16,800 nucleotides of DNA from contig JAPPEF010000104.1 in NCBI GenBank assembly GCA_028875335.1, positions 1 to 16,800 of the forward strand, written 5' to 3'. The stretch is from Gemmatimonadota bacterium. Its GTDB lineage: Bacteria > Latescibacterota > UBA2968 > UBA8231. Position numbers and translations under genes: made by a program. Position 1 is the stretch's first letter. Each line of letters opens with the position of its first letter. The notes below the pieces were generated by a model, which worked only from the letters and a program-made list of their open reading frames with translations, was not told the DNA's origin and did not search any database. Positions 6,563 through 15,375 of the stretch are shown here, piece after piece.

Positions 6563-8122
6563 CTACTTGGGTTCCATAATCGCCACGGGCAAAATCATTT
6601 CCTCCAGAGATATGCCACCGTGCTGGAAGCTGCCCTTGTAGCGGCGCTGGTACTTGTTGAACTGGGTCGGATAGACGAAGTAGAAGTCCTCGCGGGCGAT
6701 GACGAAGCTGTGACCAAGGCCCGGCGCGGGCAACCCGTAGGCCTCCGGGTCGGCAATCAGCAGCGCGTCCTTTTCCTCGCAGCGAAGGTTTTGGCCATAC
6801 TTGTAGCGCAGGCTCGAAGACGTGCTGCGGTCCCCATGCACCACCGAAGCGCGCGTGCTGCGCATTGAGCCGTGGTCGGTCGTCAGCACCACCACTGCAT
6901 CGGTGCGGGCAATGCCCTTGAGGGTTTCAAAAAGCGACGCATTGCCAAACCACGTCTGCACCAATGCGCGAAAGGCCGCCTCGTTAGGAGCCATTTCCTT
7001 GAGCAGGTCCGACTGTGCCTGACTGTGTACTAGCATGTCGAGAAAGTTGTACACCACCGACACGAGCGGCCACTTGCCCAGCGATGGTATCTTGCGGGTC
7101 AATTTCCGGGCCTCGCTGGTATCTAGCACCTTGACGTAGTGCGAACCCGGTTTGAGCACGACGCCCATATCGCCGACCAAGTCGTCGATGAATTGGTGCT
7201 CGTGCCGGTTGAGGCTGTATTCGTTGTCTTGGGCCTCGCGCCACATGGTGCAGTACTTGTCGGCGATCTCTTTGGGAAAAAGCCCGCTAAAAATCGCGTT
7301 GCGCGCAAAGGGCGTGGCCGTAGGCAAAATCGAGTAGTGGTAGGAGCGCTTGATGTTGAAGTACTCGGCCAACTGAGGCTCCATCACCATCCAGTGATCC
7401 AAGCGCAGACAATCGACCACGATAAAGAATACCTGCCGACCTTGTTCGAGATAGGGTACTACGAACTCGGGCACCACATCCACCGACAGCGGCGGCGAAT
7501 CGCCTTCGTCCGCTATCCAACGCGCGTAATGCTGCTCGACAAAGCGCCCAAACTCGCGGTTGCATTCGCGCCGTTGATCCCCAATCATCTGGCCGAGCCC
7601 TGCGTCGCCCAAGCGCGCCACTTCGATGTCCCACTCGCAGAGCTGCCGATGTACGTCAACCCAAGTTTGCCAAGTTGCGCCCGCAATCTGCTCGCGGATC
7701 TGGCCGGCCCTAGCGACGTAGTGCTGCCCGGCTTGGCTTTGGCGAATCTGCCGCGCGTCGAGTAGCTGCTTGCAAGCCATGAAAATCTGGCTGGGATTGA
7801 CCGGTTTTGTCAGGTAGTTGTCGATGCGGCGACCAATCGCCTCGTCCATCAGGTGCTCTTCTTCGTTCTTGGTGATCATAATTACCGGCACATTGGGATC
7901 GGCCGCCTTGATCTGCTCCAAGGTCGAAAGTCCGTCCAGCCCCGGCATCATCTCATCGAGCAGCACGATGTCAAAAGGCGCTTGGGCAATCAGGGCGATG
8001 GCGTCCTTGCCGTTGCTCACCGGCGTCACTGAGTAGCCTCTTTCGTCGAGAAAGCGTCGGTGAGCGCGCAATAGGTCAATCTCGTCGTCGGCCCAGAGTA
8101 TCTTTCGCTTGTCCCCTTCCAT
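6563..8122 (-). CDS. porX: PorX-like response regulator with PglZ phosphodiesterase-type domain
   Basis: The 519-residue protein has an N-terminal receiver domain (residues 6-122: acidic pair D12/D13, phospho-acceptor D56 in VLLDEMMPG, T84, and K106 in LTKP). A helical linker follows, and then a C-terminal PglZ domain of the alkaline phosphatase superfamily (about 215-519). Candidate metal and catalytic residues are conserved: D237 and D242 in VVDCLRLDHW, the threonines of LPTATPFARN (268, 270), D416/H417 in TTDHGS, and H501 in the QHGG stretch. This matches PorX of Bacteroidota in architecture and length; PorX is activated by kinase PorY, binds the sigma factor SigP and controls type IX secretion genes, and its PglZ domain cleaves cyclic oligonucleotides. 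Here the gene follows a histidine kinase gene by 81 bases. A receiver-PglZ protein outside type IX bacteria could have another target, so the symbol denotes the family. Confidence 0.9.
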   Translation of the reverse strand: MEGDKRKILWADDEIDLLRAHRRFLDERGYSVTPVSNGKDAIALIAQAPFDIVLLDEMMPGLDGLSTLEQIKAADPNVPVIMITKNEEEHLMDEAIGRRIDNYLTKPVNPSQIFMACKQLLDARQIRQSQAGQHYVARAGQIREQIAGATWQTWVDVHRQLCEWDIEVARLGDAGLGQMIGDQRRECNREFGRFVEQHYARWIADEGDSPPLSVDVVPEFVVPYLEQGRQVFFIVVDCLRLDHWMVMEPQLAEYFNIKRSYHYSILPTATPFARNAIFSGLFPKEIADKYCTMWREAQDNEYSLNRHEHQFIDDLVGDMGVVLKPGSHYVKVLDTSEARKLTRKIPSLGKWPLVSVVYNFLDMLVHSQAQSDLLKEMAPNEAAFRALVQTWFGNASLFETLKGIARTDAVVVLTTDHGSMRSTRASVVHGDRSTSSSLRYKYGQNLRCEEKDALLIADPEAYGLPAPGLGHSFVIAREDFYFVYPTQFNKYQRRYKGSFQHGGISLEEMILPVAIMEPK

Positions 8123-8203
8123 GCGTGCGTTACCTTTTATCTAAAAGTTATAGACTATCGTAAGTACAGACTATTTAAACTCGTCTAAACCCGCGTCCGT
8201 TCC
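8123..8203 (-). promoter_or_regulatory. A+T-rich spacer upstream of the PorX-like gene with a direct repeat
   Basis: The 81-base gap between kinase and regulator is much richer in A+T than the flanks. On the minus strand the heptamer ATAGTCT occurs twice (8168-8174 and 8152-8158), 16 bases apart. An AAAGG at 8133-8137 may be the ribosome site, 10 bases before the ATG. A TATAAC at 8147-8152 could be a -10 element, but I see no convincing -35. The spacer may hold an internal promoter or an operator. Confidence 0.35.
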
Positions 8204-9976
8204 TCAACCCAAGGGCAAAATCACCTCAAAGGTCGTGCCCTCGCCCGGCGCGCTATGTACCAAGCTGATCTTGCCCTTGTGGTATTCTTCGACGATCCGC
8301 TTGACAAACACCAATCCCAACCCCCAGCCGCGCTTCTTGGTGCTGAACCCCGGTTCGAAGATGCGCTTGACGTGCTCGGGCTCAATGCCGCGCCCGTCGT
8401 CCTGAAACGCGACCTGCACAGCGCGCCTCTCGGGCAGAAGCTCCATGCGGATGCGCAAGCTGCCCGTCTGGCCATCCATGGCGTCGATGGCGTTCTTACA
8501 CAGATTCTCAAATGCCCAACTCATCAATTCGGCGTTGATCGGCACCAGAGGCAACTCGCCTAGACATTCCAGTTCGATTTCCTGCCGCCCGAATTGCGGG
8601 ACGCGACGCCGGAAGTAATCGATCGTCTCCTCCAACACAGTTGCTACGTCCTTTTCCTCTAGTTCGGGCACCGAGCCGATCTGGCTGAAACGCGAGGCAA
8701 TTTGGTCGAGGCGACGCATGTCCTGCTGTATCTCCCCGACCATCTGATCGACGCGATCCCAGCGTCCGTCTCGGTCCAATCTCGGGGCGGCGGCAACCTC
8801 GCCGTGCAGCAACTCCAGCCACCCAGACAGCGAGGAGAGGGGAGTCCCGAGCTGGTGGGCCGTCTCCTTGGCCATGCCTACCCAGAGCGAGCGCTGTTGG
8901 CTGCGCTTAATGTTGCGGTAGCCGATATAGCCGACGAGCAGAAAGAGGAACAACACACCGATCTGCACAAAAGGGACGAGGGAAATCCGACCGACCAAGC
9001 TCGTGTCGCCATAGTGGATATAGTGCTCAGCCGGGATCCTGAACTCCAGGGGTGGACGCTGGTTAGCCAAGCTATCGACAAAGGCCCGGAGTTGATCTTG
9101 GACCGCTTCGCTGGGATCGTCGCTGACTAGCGGCAGCCCAGCCCCCACCCAAGCCCTAAATTGACCCTCGGCGTCTTCGATGATCGCATTGGTCTCGTCC
9201 CAATGCAGATAGCTGAAGCTAGCGGCCGGCACGCTGAAGGACAGCGGTTCTTCGGCCTTCATCCTCTGCAATGCTCGTTGCACCTCGGCGAGGGCAACCA
9301 CCGAAGTGTCGCCACTCACGGGCAGGCCCGCCCCCTGCCAAGCTGCAATGGCCCCTTGCGTATCCGTAATGACCGCACGCTCCCCCCCGCAGTAGAGTCG
9401 CCCTAGGGTCTCCGGCGACCAATAAAAGGGAATAGGCGGATTCTGAATGTCCATTTCCTCAATCAGCCTGTGCAACTGAGTGGGCAAAGCAGCGGGCGCG
9501 TCCACTGCTTTGCTGCGCCAGAAGGCCCAGTCCCCCAATAAGCTCGAAGTATCGATGTCCTCGGCCTGGATGATCTCGCCGCGGTGATTGGTGATAATGC
9601 GCGGGAAATCGACTTTAGTGATCACCTCGGTGAAGAGGGTGGGGATTTGGCCTTCAGATGCCTGCGGCGTGAACGAGATCAGGTACGCATAGAGATCAAC
9701 CCGGTTCTTTTCGTGTTCGCGCAATTCGGCGATGATCGATTCATTGTAGAGCAGGAAGGCCAAGATAGCGGCAATGCTGCCGAGAAAGATGTACGCGCGG
9801 AAAACCGGCGACGCGCCCAAACTGGCTAGGGCACCGCGCCGCCAGCGTCGCCAACCACCTATAGACGACGCGCCTCGCGTCGGCCGATGCCGAGTACGCG
9901 GAGGCGGTACTGCGATCTCCTCCATTGGGGCCGAGCGGCGGCGGCGTTTGGACGCAGTATGGTCGCGTTGACTCAT
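8204..9976 (-). CDS. PorY-like sensor histidine kinase with repeated periplasmic sensor
   Basis: A membrane-bound kinase of 590 residues if started at the ATG at 9976. An ATG seven codons upstream lies inside a terminator hairpin and is unlikely; the ATG at 9925 is also possible. No clear ribosome site marks any of them. Order: Arg-rich cytoplasmic N-terminus (1-58), membrane segment 61-78, periplasmic sensor 79-332 containing three similar modules, membrane segment 333-352, dimerisation/phosphotransfer domain with H374 in MAKETAHQLGTP, then the ATPase domain (N-box NLCKNAIDAM, G1 DDGRGI, F-box FEPGFSTK, G2 GWGLGL). The H-box and the stretch linking the second membrane segment to it match kinases frequent in Bacteroidota. 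The neighbouring receiver-PglZ gene is the likely cognate partner, by analogy with PorY-PorX. Confidence 0.92.
   Translation of the reverse strand: MSQRDHTASKRRRRSAPMEEIAVPPPRTRHRPTRGASSIGGWRRWRRGALASLGASPVFRAYIFLGSIAAILAFLLYNESIIAELREHEKNRVDLYAYLISFTPQASEGQIPTLFTEVITKVDFPRIITNHRGEIIQAEDIDTSSLLGDWAFWRSKAVDAPAALPTQLHRLIEEMDIQNPPIPFYWSPETLGRLYCGGERAVITDTQGAIAAWQGAGLPVSGDTSVVALAEVQRALQRMKAEEPLSFSVPAASFSYLHWDETNAIIEDAEGQFRAWVGAGLPLVSDDPSEAVQDQLRAFVDSLANQRPPLEFRIPAEHYIHYGDTSLVGRISLVPFVQIGVLFLFLLVGYIGYRNIKRSQQRSLWVGMAKETAHQLGTPLSSLSGWLELLHGEVAAAPRLDRDGRWDRVDQMVGEIQQDMRRLDQIASRFSQIGSVPELEEKDVATVLEETIDYFRRRVPQFGRQEIELECLGELPLVPINAELMSWAFENLCKNAIDAMDGQTGSLRIRMELLPERRAVQVAFQDDGRGIEPEHVKRIFEPGFSTKKRGWGLGLVFVKRIVEEYHKGKISLVHSAPGEGTTFEVILPLG
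9011..9598 (-). repeat. Three tandem sensor modules coded in the histidine kinase
   Basis: Within the kinase, residues ~127-197, 202-258 and 265-322 share one pattern: IITN/VITD/IIED, then x-x-G, then W-x-GAGLP in copies 2 and 3, a helix (LxxLxxM or similar), and PLSFSVP/PLEFRIP/PIPFYWS, ending in an aromatic pair. Copies 2 and 3 are the most alike (AAWQGAGLPV against RAWVGAGLPL). The first copy is more diverged. This suggests duplication of a small ligand-binding module. Confidence 0.7.
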
Positions 9977-9987
9977 CAGCAATAAGA

Positions 9988-10025
9988 AAAAATCCATCGG
10001 CAGCGCGCGGTGCAGATGGATTTTT
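9988..10025 (-). terminator. Rho-independent terminator after the bactofilin gene
   Basis: An 11-bp stem joins 9988-9998 with 10015-10025 (AAAAATCCATC against its complement), with a further GCA/TGC inner stem around an 8-base loop. A T-run follows on the minus strand (TTTTTTC). It lies just after the bactofilin stop at 10050 and ends about 12 bases before the kinase start, so it could also limit readthrough into the kinase gene. Confidence 0.8.
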
Positions 10026-10049
10026 CACGCAAAAACGAAGTGGGGAACG

Positions 10050-10502
10050 CTATTTCTTTTGGACTTGTGGTCTAGGCCCAGGCGGGTGGGGCTTTGCAGC
10101 TTCGCCGCTTGGGGCACCCGTTGCCGACGACTCGCTCTTTTTCTGGTGGTTTTCCATCGAACAAGAACCGTGGAAAATCGCGCCCTCGGAGACCGTGAAC
10201 GAGTCGGTGTACACATCGCCGGTAAAGCGCGACTGCGTGTCCAACCGCACCTTATCGGCGCGCACGGTGCCACTTACGACGCCGTCGATGTACGCGTCTT
10301 TGCACTGCAACGTAGCATCGGCCTCGCCCGACTGGCTGATCTTTAGCTCCCCTGTGCAGGCCAGTTCACCCTTGAATACGCCGTCGATTCTGACGCTGTT
10401 ATCCACCGTCAGCTTGCCTTCAAAGTGGCTGCCGCGGCCGATAATTGTGTTGAGCGCTTGGCCATTGCTAGCGGAAGTACCCTTCTTTTTGTTGCTCAGC
10501 AT
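10050..10502 (-). CDS. Bactofilin
   Basis: Bactofilins are cytoskeletal proteins that polymerise without nucleotides and anchor envelope or shape-determining machines at the inner membrane. The 150-residue product has the right-handed beta-helix pattern of regular turns, each about 17-20 residues with hydrophobic positions (SHFEGKLTVDN, VRIDGVFKGEL, AYIDGVVSGTV, VRLDTQSRFTGDVYT), spanning residues 18-115. It is flanked by a lysine-containing N-terminal tail and a Pro/Lys-rich C-terminal tail. I take the ATG at 10502, which has AGGATAGAG in front, over an upstream GTG at 10532 without a ribosome site. A strong promoter 54-82 bases upstream and a terminator downstream make this a single-gene unit, placed between a sugar-nucleotide gene pair and a two-component system. 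Confidence 0.93.
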   Translation of the reverse strand: MLSNKKKGTSASNGQALNTIIGRGSHFEGKLTVDNSVRIDGVFKGELACTGELKISQSGEADATLQCKDAYIDGVVSGTVRADKVRLDTQSRFTGDVYTDSFTVSEGAIFHGSCSMENHQKKSESSATGAPSGEAAKPHPPGPRPQVQKK

Positions 10503-10555
10503 CTCTATCCTAACTCGGTTGCGCGTTTCCACGGCCCATTAGCCGCGATTTTTGG

Positions 10556-10584
10556 AATATACACTACAGCATTGGGCGAATCAA
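10556..10584 (-). promoter_or_regulatory. Sigma-70-like promoter of the bactofilin gene
   Basis: On the minus strand TTGATT (10579-10584) lies 17 bases before TATATT (10556-10561), which is preceded by TG. Transcription would begin near 10549, giving a leader of about 47 bases before the ATG at 10502. This is the best-looking promoter in the window. Confidence 0.72.
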
Positions 10585-10595
10585 CAAGCGGCGCG

Positions 10596-11771
10596 TCAGT
10601 TGGCCGCGCGCTTCTTGCGCGCGGCACGCAGGGCCTTGCGGATTTCCTCCTGCTCCTGCAGTTGCTCGCTGATCACCATGGAGACCTCGCTCGTCAGGCC
10701 CTCGACCGAGGTCGTGGTAATCACCGGAATGCCGTAGGCGGCACTCGTTTCAATGAGATAGTCCTGAATTTTGAGAATATCCTCTAAGTGCCCCATATAG
10801 CGATGGGCCGAACGAGACGGGGCCTCACTAGCGCGCTGGGCAAAGCGATCCTCAAAGGCATCGCGGCCGGGAAGTTCCAAACAGACGGGCGTGATAAAAG
10901 CATCGCCAGCATATCCATCTAAGTCCAGCATGTCGCTGATTAGGTGTACGCCGTCGATGATGACGCTGGTGTTTTCCTCGATGCAGCGACTGATGATAGC
11001 CTTGACCCCAACGCAGACGCTGCGCGCCTGCTCGCGAAACCCAGCGACGACTACGTCGAGATGACCAGTCGCAGGAACGGCCTTCCAGGCGGTGTACGAG
11101 GAGGTGTGCAGGGCCGGCACCAGCTCCTGTGCAAGCGTCAGGCGCATGACTTGGCGCAAATCGTCGGTAGCTACCACCCGGGGAATGTCGAGCAAATTGG
11201 CCAGCGCAATCGCCAACGTGGTTTTGCCGACTCCGCTGGCACCGCCGATGAGAATGATCAGGGGTTTATCTACATCACCCCAAGCTCGCCACAAGCGGTA
11301 GCGCTCGGCAAAAGACTTGTCAAAGGACTTTTCGATCAGTTCGGCCGCCAAATCCTCCAACTCCCAGTGCGCGATGTGCTGGCGGCGCTGGTCTATCAAG
11401 CGGGCTTCAATTGTCTGCGCAATCTCGTAGCTTTGGTCTGGGGCCAGCCCAGACGCCTGAATGGAATCCGACAGCAATTCCTTGGAGAAAGGCCGCGACC
11501 CGCTCTTGCGCTCGACGATGATGGTGGTGGGCTGGCGCTCCCAGAAAATTAGGTCGCCGACTTCGTACGTGTCGAACCCCTTGCGAATGGCACTGTTTAC
11601 GAGTTGCACCATATCCTTCTTGCGCACGGACTCTACTTTGCCCAAAGACGCGCGCACCGCATTGGCCACAGCGCGGGCGTCTTCGTAGCTGAAACCGCGC
11701 TCAATTAGGTAGTGCACCAGCATCCCACGCATAAAGGGGATGCGCTTTTTGCCATCGACTATAGTTGCCAC
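10596..11771 (-). CDS. 2-phosphoglycerate kinase-like P-loop kinase with N-terminal ATP-cone
   Basis: The start is the GTG at 11771, preceded by AAGGGAG at a 7-base distance. The frame is open further upstream, but that region is occupied by the epimerase gene. The 391-residue product has an ATP-cone at about residues 1-90 (ending near TTIIVERKS), a linker, and a P-loop kinase domain from ~170 with Walker A GASGVGKTT (177-185) and an ATDDLRQVMR stretch (201-210). It ends with the basic tail RAARKKRAAN. This architecture matches 2-phosphoglycerate kinase of archaea (COG2074), which makes 2,3-bisphosphoglycerate, the first step toward cyclic 2,3-diphosphoglycerate. Bacterial members are rarer and no cyclase gene is visible nearby, so the substrate is uncertain. 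The gap to the upstream epimerase gene is only 14 bases, so they are co-transcribed. The ATP-cone suggests allosteric control by nucleotide level. Confidence 0.85.
   Translation of the reverse strand: MATIVDGKKRIPFMRGMLVHYLIERGFSYEDARAVANAVRASLGKVESVRKKDMVQLVNSAIRKGFDTYEVGDLIFWERQPTTIIVERKSGSRPFSKELLSDSIQASGLAPDQSYEIAQTIEARLIDQRRQHIAHWELEDLAAELIEKSFDKSFAERYRLWRAWGDVDKPLIILIGGASGVGKTTLAIALANLLDIPRVVATDDLRQVMRLTLAQELVPALHTSSYTAWKAVPATGHLDVVVAGFREQARSVCVGVKAIISRCIEENTSVIIDGVHLISDMLDLDGYAGDAFITPVCLELPGRDAFEDRFAQRASEAPSRSAHRYMGHLEDILKIQDYLIETSAAYGIPVITTTSVEGLTSEVSMVISEQLQEQEEIRKALRAARKKRAAN
10603..10625 (-). other. GC-only hairpin across the last codons of the kinase gene
   Basis: A 9-bp perfect stem (10603-10611 with 10617-10625) with loop TTCTT covers the last codons, ahead of the TGA stop (10596-10598). 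No T-run follows on the minus strand, so it is not a canonical terminator. It might stabilise the 3' end of the mRNA. Confidence 0.5.
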
Positions 11772-11785
11772 AATAGCGCTCCCTT

Positions 11786-12733
11786 TTATTGCCTCGCGAC
11801 GTTGGAGTCTTCCCACGCCGCAATCGTCTGCTCCAATCCTTCGACAAACCCAACCCTCGGCTCGTAGCCCAACTCGGCCCGGGCGCGCGATATATCGGCT
11901 GACGAGAAGTGGACATCGCCAGCCCGAGGCGGGGCGAACATCGGCACCAACTCGGCCCCCAAAATCTGGTTGAGCGCAGCGATCAATTCCAGCAGCGACG
12001 CACTGCGACCGCAGCCAATATTGTATATCCGCCCGGCGACTCCCGGAGTAGTAGAGGCCCTCATATTGGCCTCTACCACATCGCCGACATAGACAAAATC
12101 GCGCGATTGGTGACCGTCGCCGCAAACGGTTGGCGACTCGCCGACCCGCATCCGCGCGACAAAAATCGAGATGACGCCCGAGTACGGGGAAGACGGCACC
12201 TGCCGAGGGCCAAAGACATTGAAGTAGCGCAAGCCAACCACCTCCAAGCCGTAGAGCTGGCTGTACACTCGAGCGTAGTGCTCGGCCATGACCTTGGAAA
12301 CCGCGTAGGGCGACTCGGGTTCGGGCAGCATGTCCTCGCGCTTGGGCATTTGCGGATTGTTGCCATACACCGAGGCCGAACTGGGGAAAACCACGCGGCG
12401 GACCCCGGCCTGCCGCGCCGCTTCCAACAGCCGCAGCGTTCCCACGGCGTTGACTTCCTGATCGACGAGGGGCTGCTCGACCGAAGCGGGCACCGACACG
12501 ATGGCTGCGTGGTGCAGGACGCAATCGACCTGCTGCACGACCTCGGCGAGCAAGGCCGCGTCGCGAATATCGCCCTCGACGAACTCTATCTCGCTTAGGA
12601 TTTCGGCCAGGTTTTCGCGCCGCCCCGTACTCAAATCGTCTAGCACCCGCACTGCGTGCCCTTCTTCACACAAGCGCTGACACAGATGAGAACCAATAAA
12701 TCCCGCTCCACCCGTGACCAAATACCGACCCAT
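11786..12733 (-). CDS. NAD-dependent sugar-nucleotide epimerase (GalE-like)
   Basis: An extended SDR enzyme of 315 residues that interconverts UDP-sugars, most likely by C4 epimerisation, using tightly bound NAD. The ATG at 12733 is chosen: GAGGA lies at a good distance, and the protein then opens with the dinucleotide-binding motif VTGGAGFIGSH (7-17). An upstream in-frame extension has no ribosome site. Further signatures are LDDLSTG (D32/D33 for NAD ribose binding), PSSASVYG (S119 catalytic), and Y143-x-x-x-K147 (YAVSK). Length and motifs fit UDP-glucose 4-epimerase, but WbpP-type UDP-N-acetylglucosamine 4-epimerases and UDP-glucuronate epimerases look alike, so the exact sugar is open. It heads a two-gene unit with the P-loop kinase 14 bases downstream. 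Envelope polysaccharide supply is a reasonable role given the surrounding envelope genes. Confidence 0.9.
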   Translation of the reverse strand: MGRYLVTGGAGFIGSHLCQRLCEEGHAVRVLDDLSTGRRENLAEILSEIEFVEGDIRDAALLAEVVQQVDCVLHHAAIVSVPASVEQPLVDQEVNAVGTLRLLEAARQAGVRRVVFPSSASVYGNNPQMPKREDMLPEPESPYAVSKVMAEHYARVYSQLYGLEVVGLRYFNVFGPRQVPSSPYSGVISIFVARMRVGESPTVCGDGHQSRDFVYVGDVVEANMRASTTPGVAGRIYNIGCGRSASLLELIAALNQILGAELVPMFAPPRAGDVHFSSADISRARAELGYEPRVGFVEGLEQTIAAWEDSNVARQ

Positions 12734-12760
12734 ATTTCCTCGTATCAAAGTGGCTGCGCT

Positions 12761-12789
12761 AATATCAACAGCAAGGCGGCTACGCACAA
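12761..12789 (-). promoter_or_regulatory. Candidate promoter of the epimerase gene
   Basis: On the minus strand TTGTGC (12784-12789) lies 17 bases before GATATT (12761-12766). This places the likely start near 12754 and about 21 bases of leader before the ATG at 12733. The match is fair, not strong. It lies in the 182-base divergent gap shared with zwf. Confidence 0.5.
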
Positions 12790-12811
12790 CGCCTTGAGCG
12801 GCACAATCGAC

Positions 12812-12840
12812 TTGTTGATTTTCGCCCACACTTGTATATT
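12812..12840 (+). promoter_or_regulatory. Candidate promoter of zwf-glk
   Basis: TTGTTG (12812-12817) lies 17 bases before TATATT (12835-12840); the core extends to TATATTTG, which matches the Bacteroidota -7 element TAnnTTTG. A TTGATT at 12815-12820 would give a 14-base spacing. Transcription would start near 12847, upstream of the terminator hairpin in the leader. Confidence 0.5.
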
Positions 12841-12867
12841 TGCAAAGCTCACACGAGGCGATGTGGG

Positions 12868-12896
12868 AGGCCATGGCGGACGCTGTGGCCTTTTTT
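12868..12896 (+). terminator. Terminator hairpin in the zwf leader (possible attenuator)
   Basis: Bases 12868-12878 pair with 12881-12891 (GGCCATGGCG with CGCTGTGGCC; two G-U wobbles) and a T-run follows (12891-12896). No plus-strand gene lies between it and the next start, so it stands in the leader of zwf, 20 bases upstream of the ATG and about 20 bases after the predicted transcription start. Confidence 0.7.
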
Positions 12897-12915
12897 ATTC
12901 TCTACCCACTACACT

Positions 12916-14384
<1,469 letters not shown>

Positions 14385-14400
<16 letters not shown>

Positions 14401-15371
14401 TCATCGGCGGTGATGTCGGCGGCACCAAAACGTACCTCGCCGCTTTCGACCCAGCCACCCAAGGCTTTGACTCGCTCGTCGAGCGGCGCTACCAAACTGC
14501 GTCCTATCCCAGCGCCGGTGCGCTACTCAAGACCTTCGCCGACGAGACGCAGATAGTTCCCAGCCGCACGGTCTTAGGCGTACCCGGCCCCGTCCATCAG
14601 CTTCCCGTCCGCGCCGTCAACCTGCCTTGGCTCATCGACCCCAACGAAATTTCAGCCGTGCTCAACAACACCGACGTTCACCTGCTCAACGACCTGCAAG
14701 CGACTTCCTATGGCACCTTGGTGTTGAAGCCGAACGACCTGTGTCCGCTCAACGAAGGGCAGCGCGACCCAAAGGGCAACATCGCCGTCATCGCCGCCGG
14801 CACCGGACTGGGCGAGGGAGGCTTGTGCTGGGACGAGGACCGCTATGCAGCAATCGCCTCTGAGGGAGGACACGCGACCTTTGGGCCAAGTTCCCCGCTC
14901 GAAGTCGAGCTTTGGCGTTTCCTCAACGAGCGCTACGGCCACGTTAGCTGGGAACGGGTGGTCTCAGGCCAAGGCTTGGCCGCTATCTACGACTTTCTGT
15001 GCGAACGGCATCCCGACCGCGCCGACGCCTCTCTGGCCCCCGAGACAGAACAGCCCGACCGCGCTGACGCCATCGCGCGCGCCGGCCTCGAAAGCCACTC
15101 CGCGCTAGCCGTAACAGCCCTCGACCTCTTCGCGCTCCTCTACGGCCGCGAAGCCGGGAACTTGGCACTCAAGTTGATGTCTTCGGGAGGAGTTTTCGTC
15201 GGCGGCGGCATTGCGCCCAAGATCCTCGCCAAGCTGCGCGACGGCCGCTTTATGGAGGGCTTTATGGACAAAGGCCGCATGGGCGAGCCTCTCGCGGCCA
15301 TTCCCGTCCACGTCGTGCTCAACGACAAGACCGCGCTGCTAGGTGCCGCCTATTGGGGGGCGCAGTTTTAG
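14385..15371 (+). CDS. glk: Glucokinase
   Basis: Glk phosphorylates glucose with ATP; its product is the substrate of the neighbouring Zwf. Signatures: GGDVGGTKT (8-16) for phosphate binding, LNDLQA (101-106) with the catalytic Asp, GTGLGEG (139-145), the EGGHATFGP stretch (160-168) of the bacterial Glk family, and GGVFVGGGIAPKI near the C-terminus. The 328-residue length is normal. The start is uncertain: GTG at 14385 follows GGAG, a TTG at 14376 is also possible, and a GTG at 14397 would overlap the zwf stop by 4 bases. In all cases the genes overlap or abut, so they form one transcription unit. The gene ends 4 bases before the convergent SelA-like gene, with no terminator visible. Confidence 0.94.
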
Positions 15372-15375
15372 CCTG

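Noticed and set aside
7139..7765. 208-residue plus-strand frame opposite the PorX-like gene
   Set aside because: It is the complement of conserved PglZ coding sequence and shows no family signature of its own.
6563..8122. PglZ domain as part of a BREX phage-defence system
   Set aside because: BREX PglZ proteins are larger, lack an N-terminal receiver domain and occur with BrxL, PglX and others; none is present. Receiver plus PglZ is the PorX layout.
11772..12524. N-terminal extension of the 2-phosphoglycerate kinase-like frame
   Set aside because: The extension overlaps the epimerase gene, is Arg/Gly-rich, and the GTG at 11771 has a good ribosome site and starts directly at the ATP-cone.
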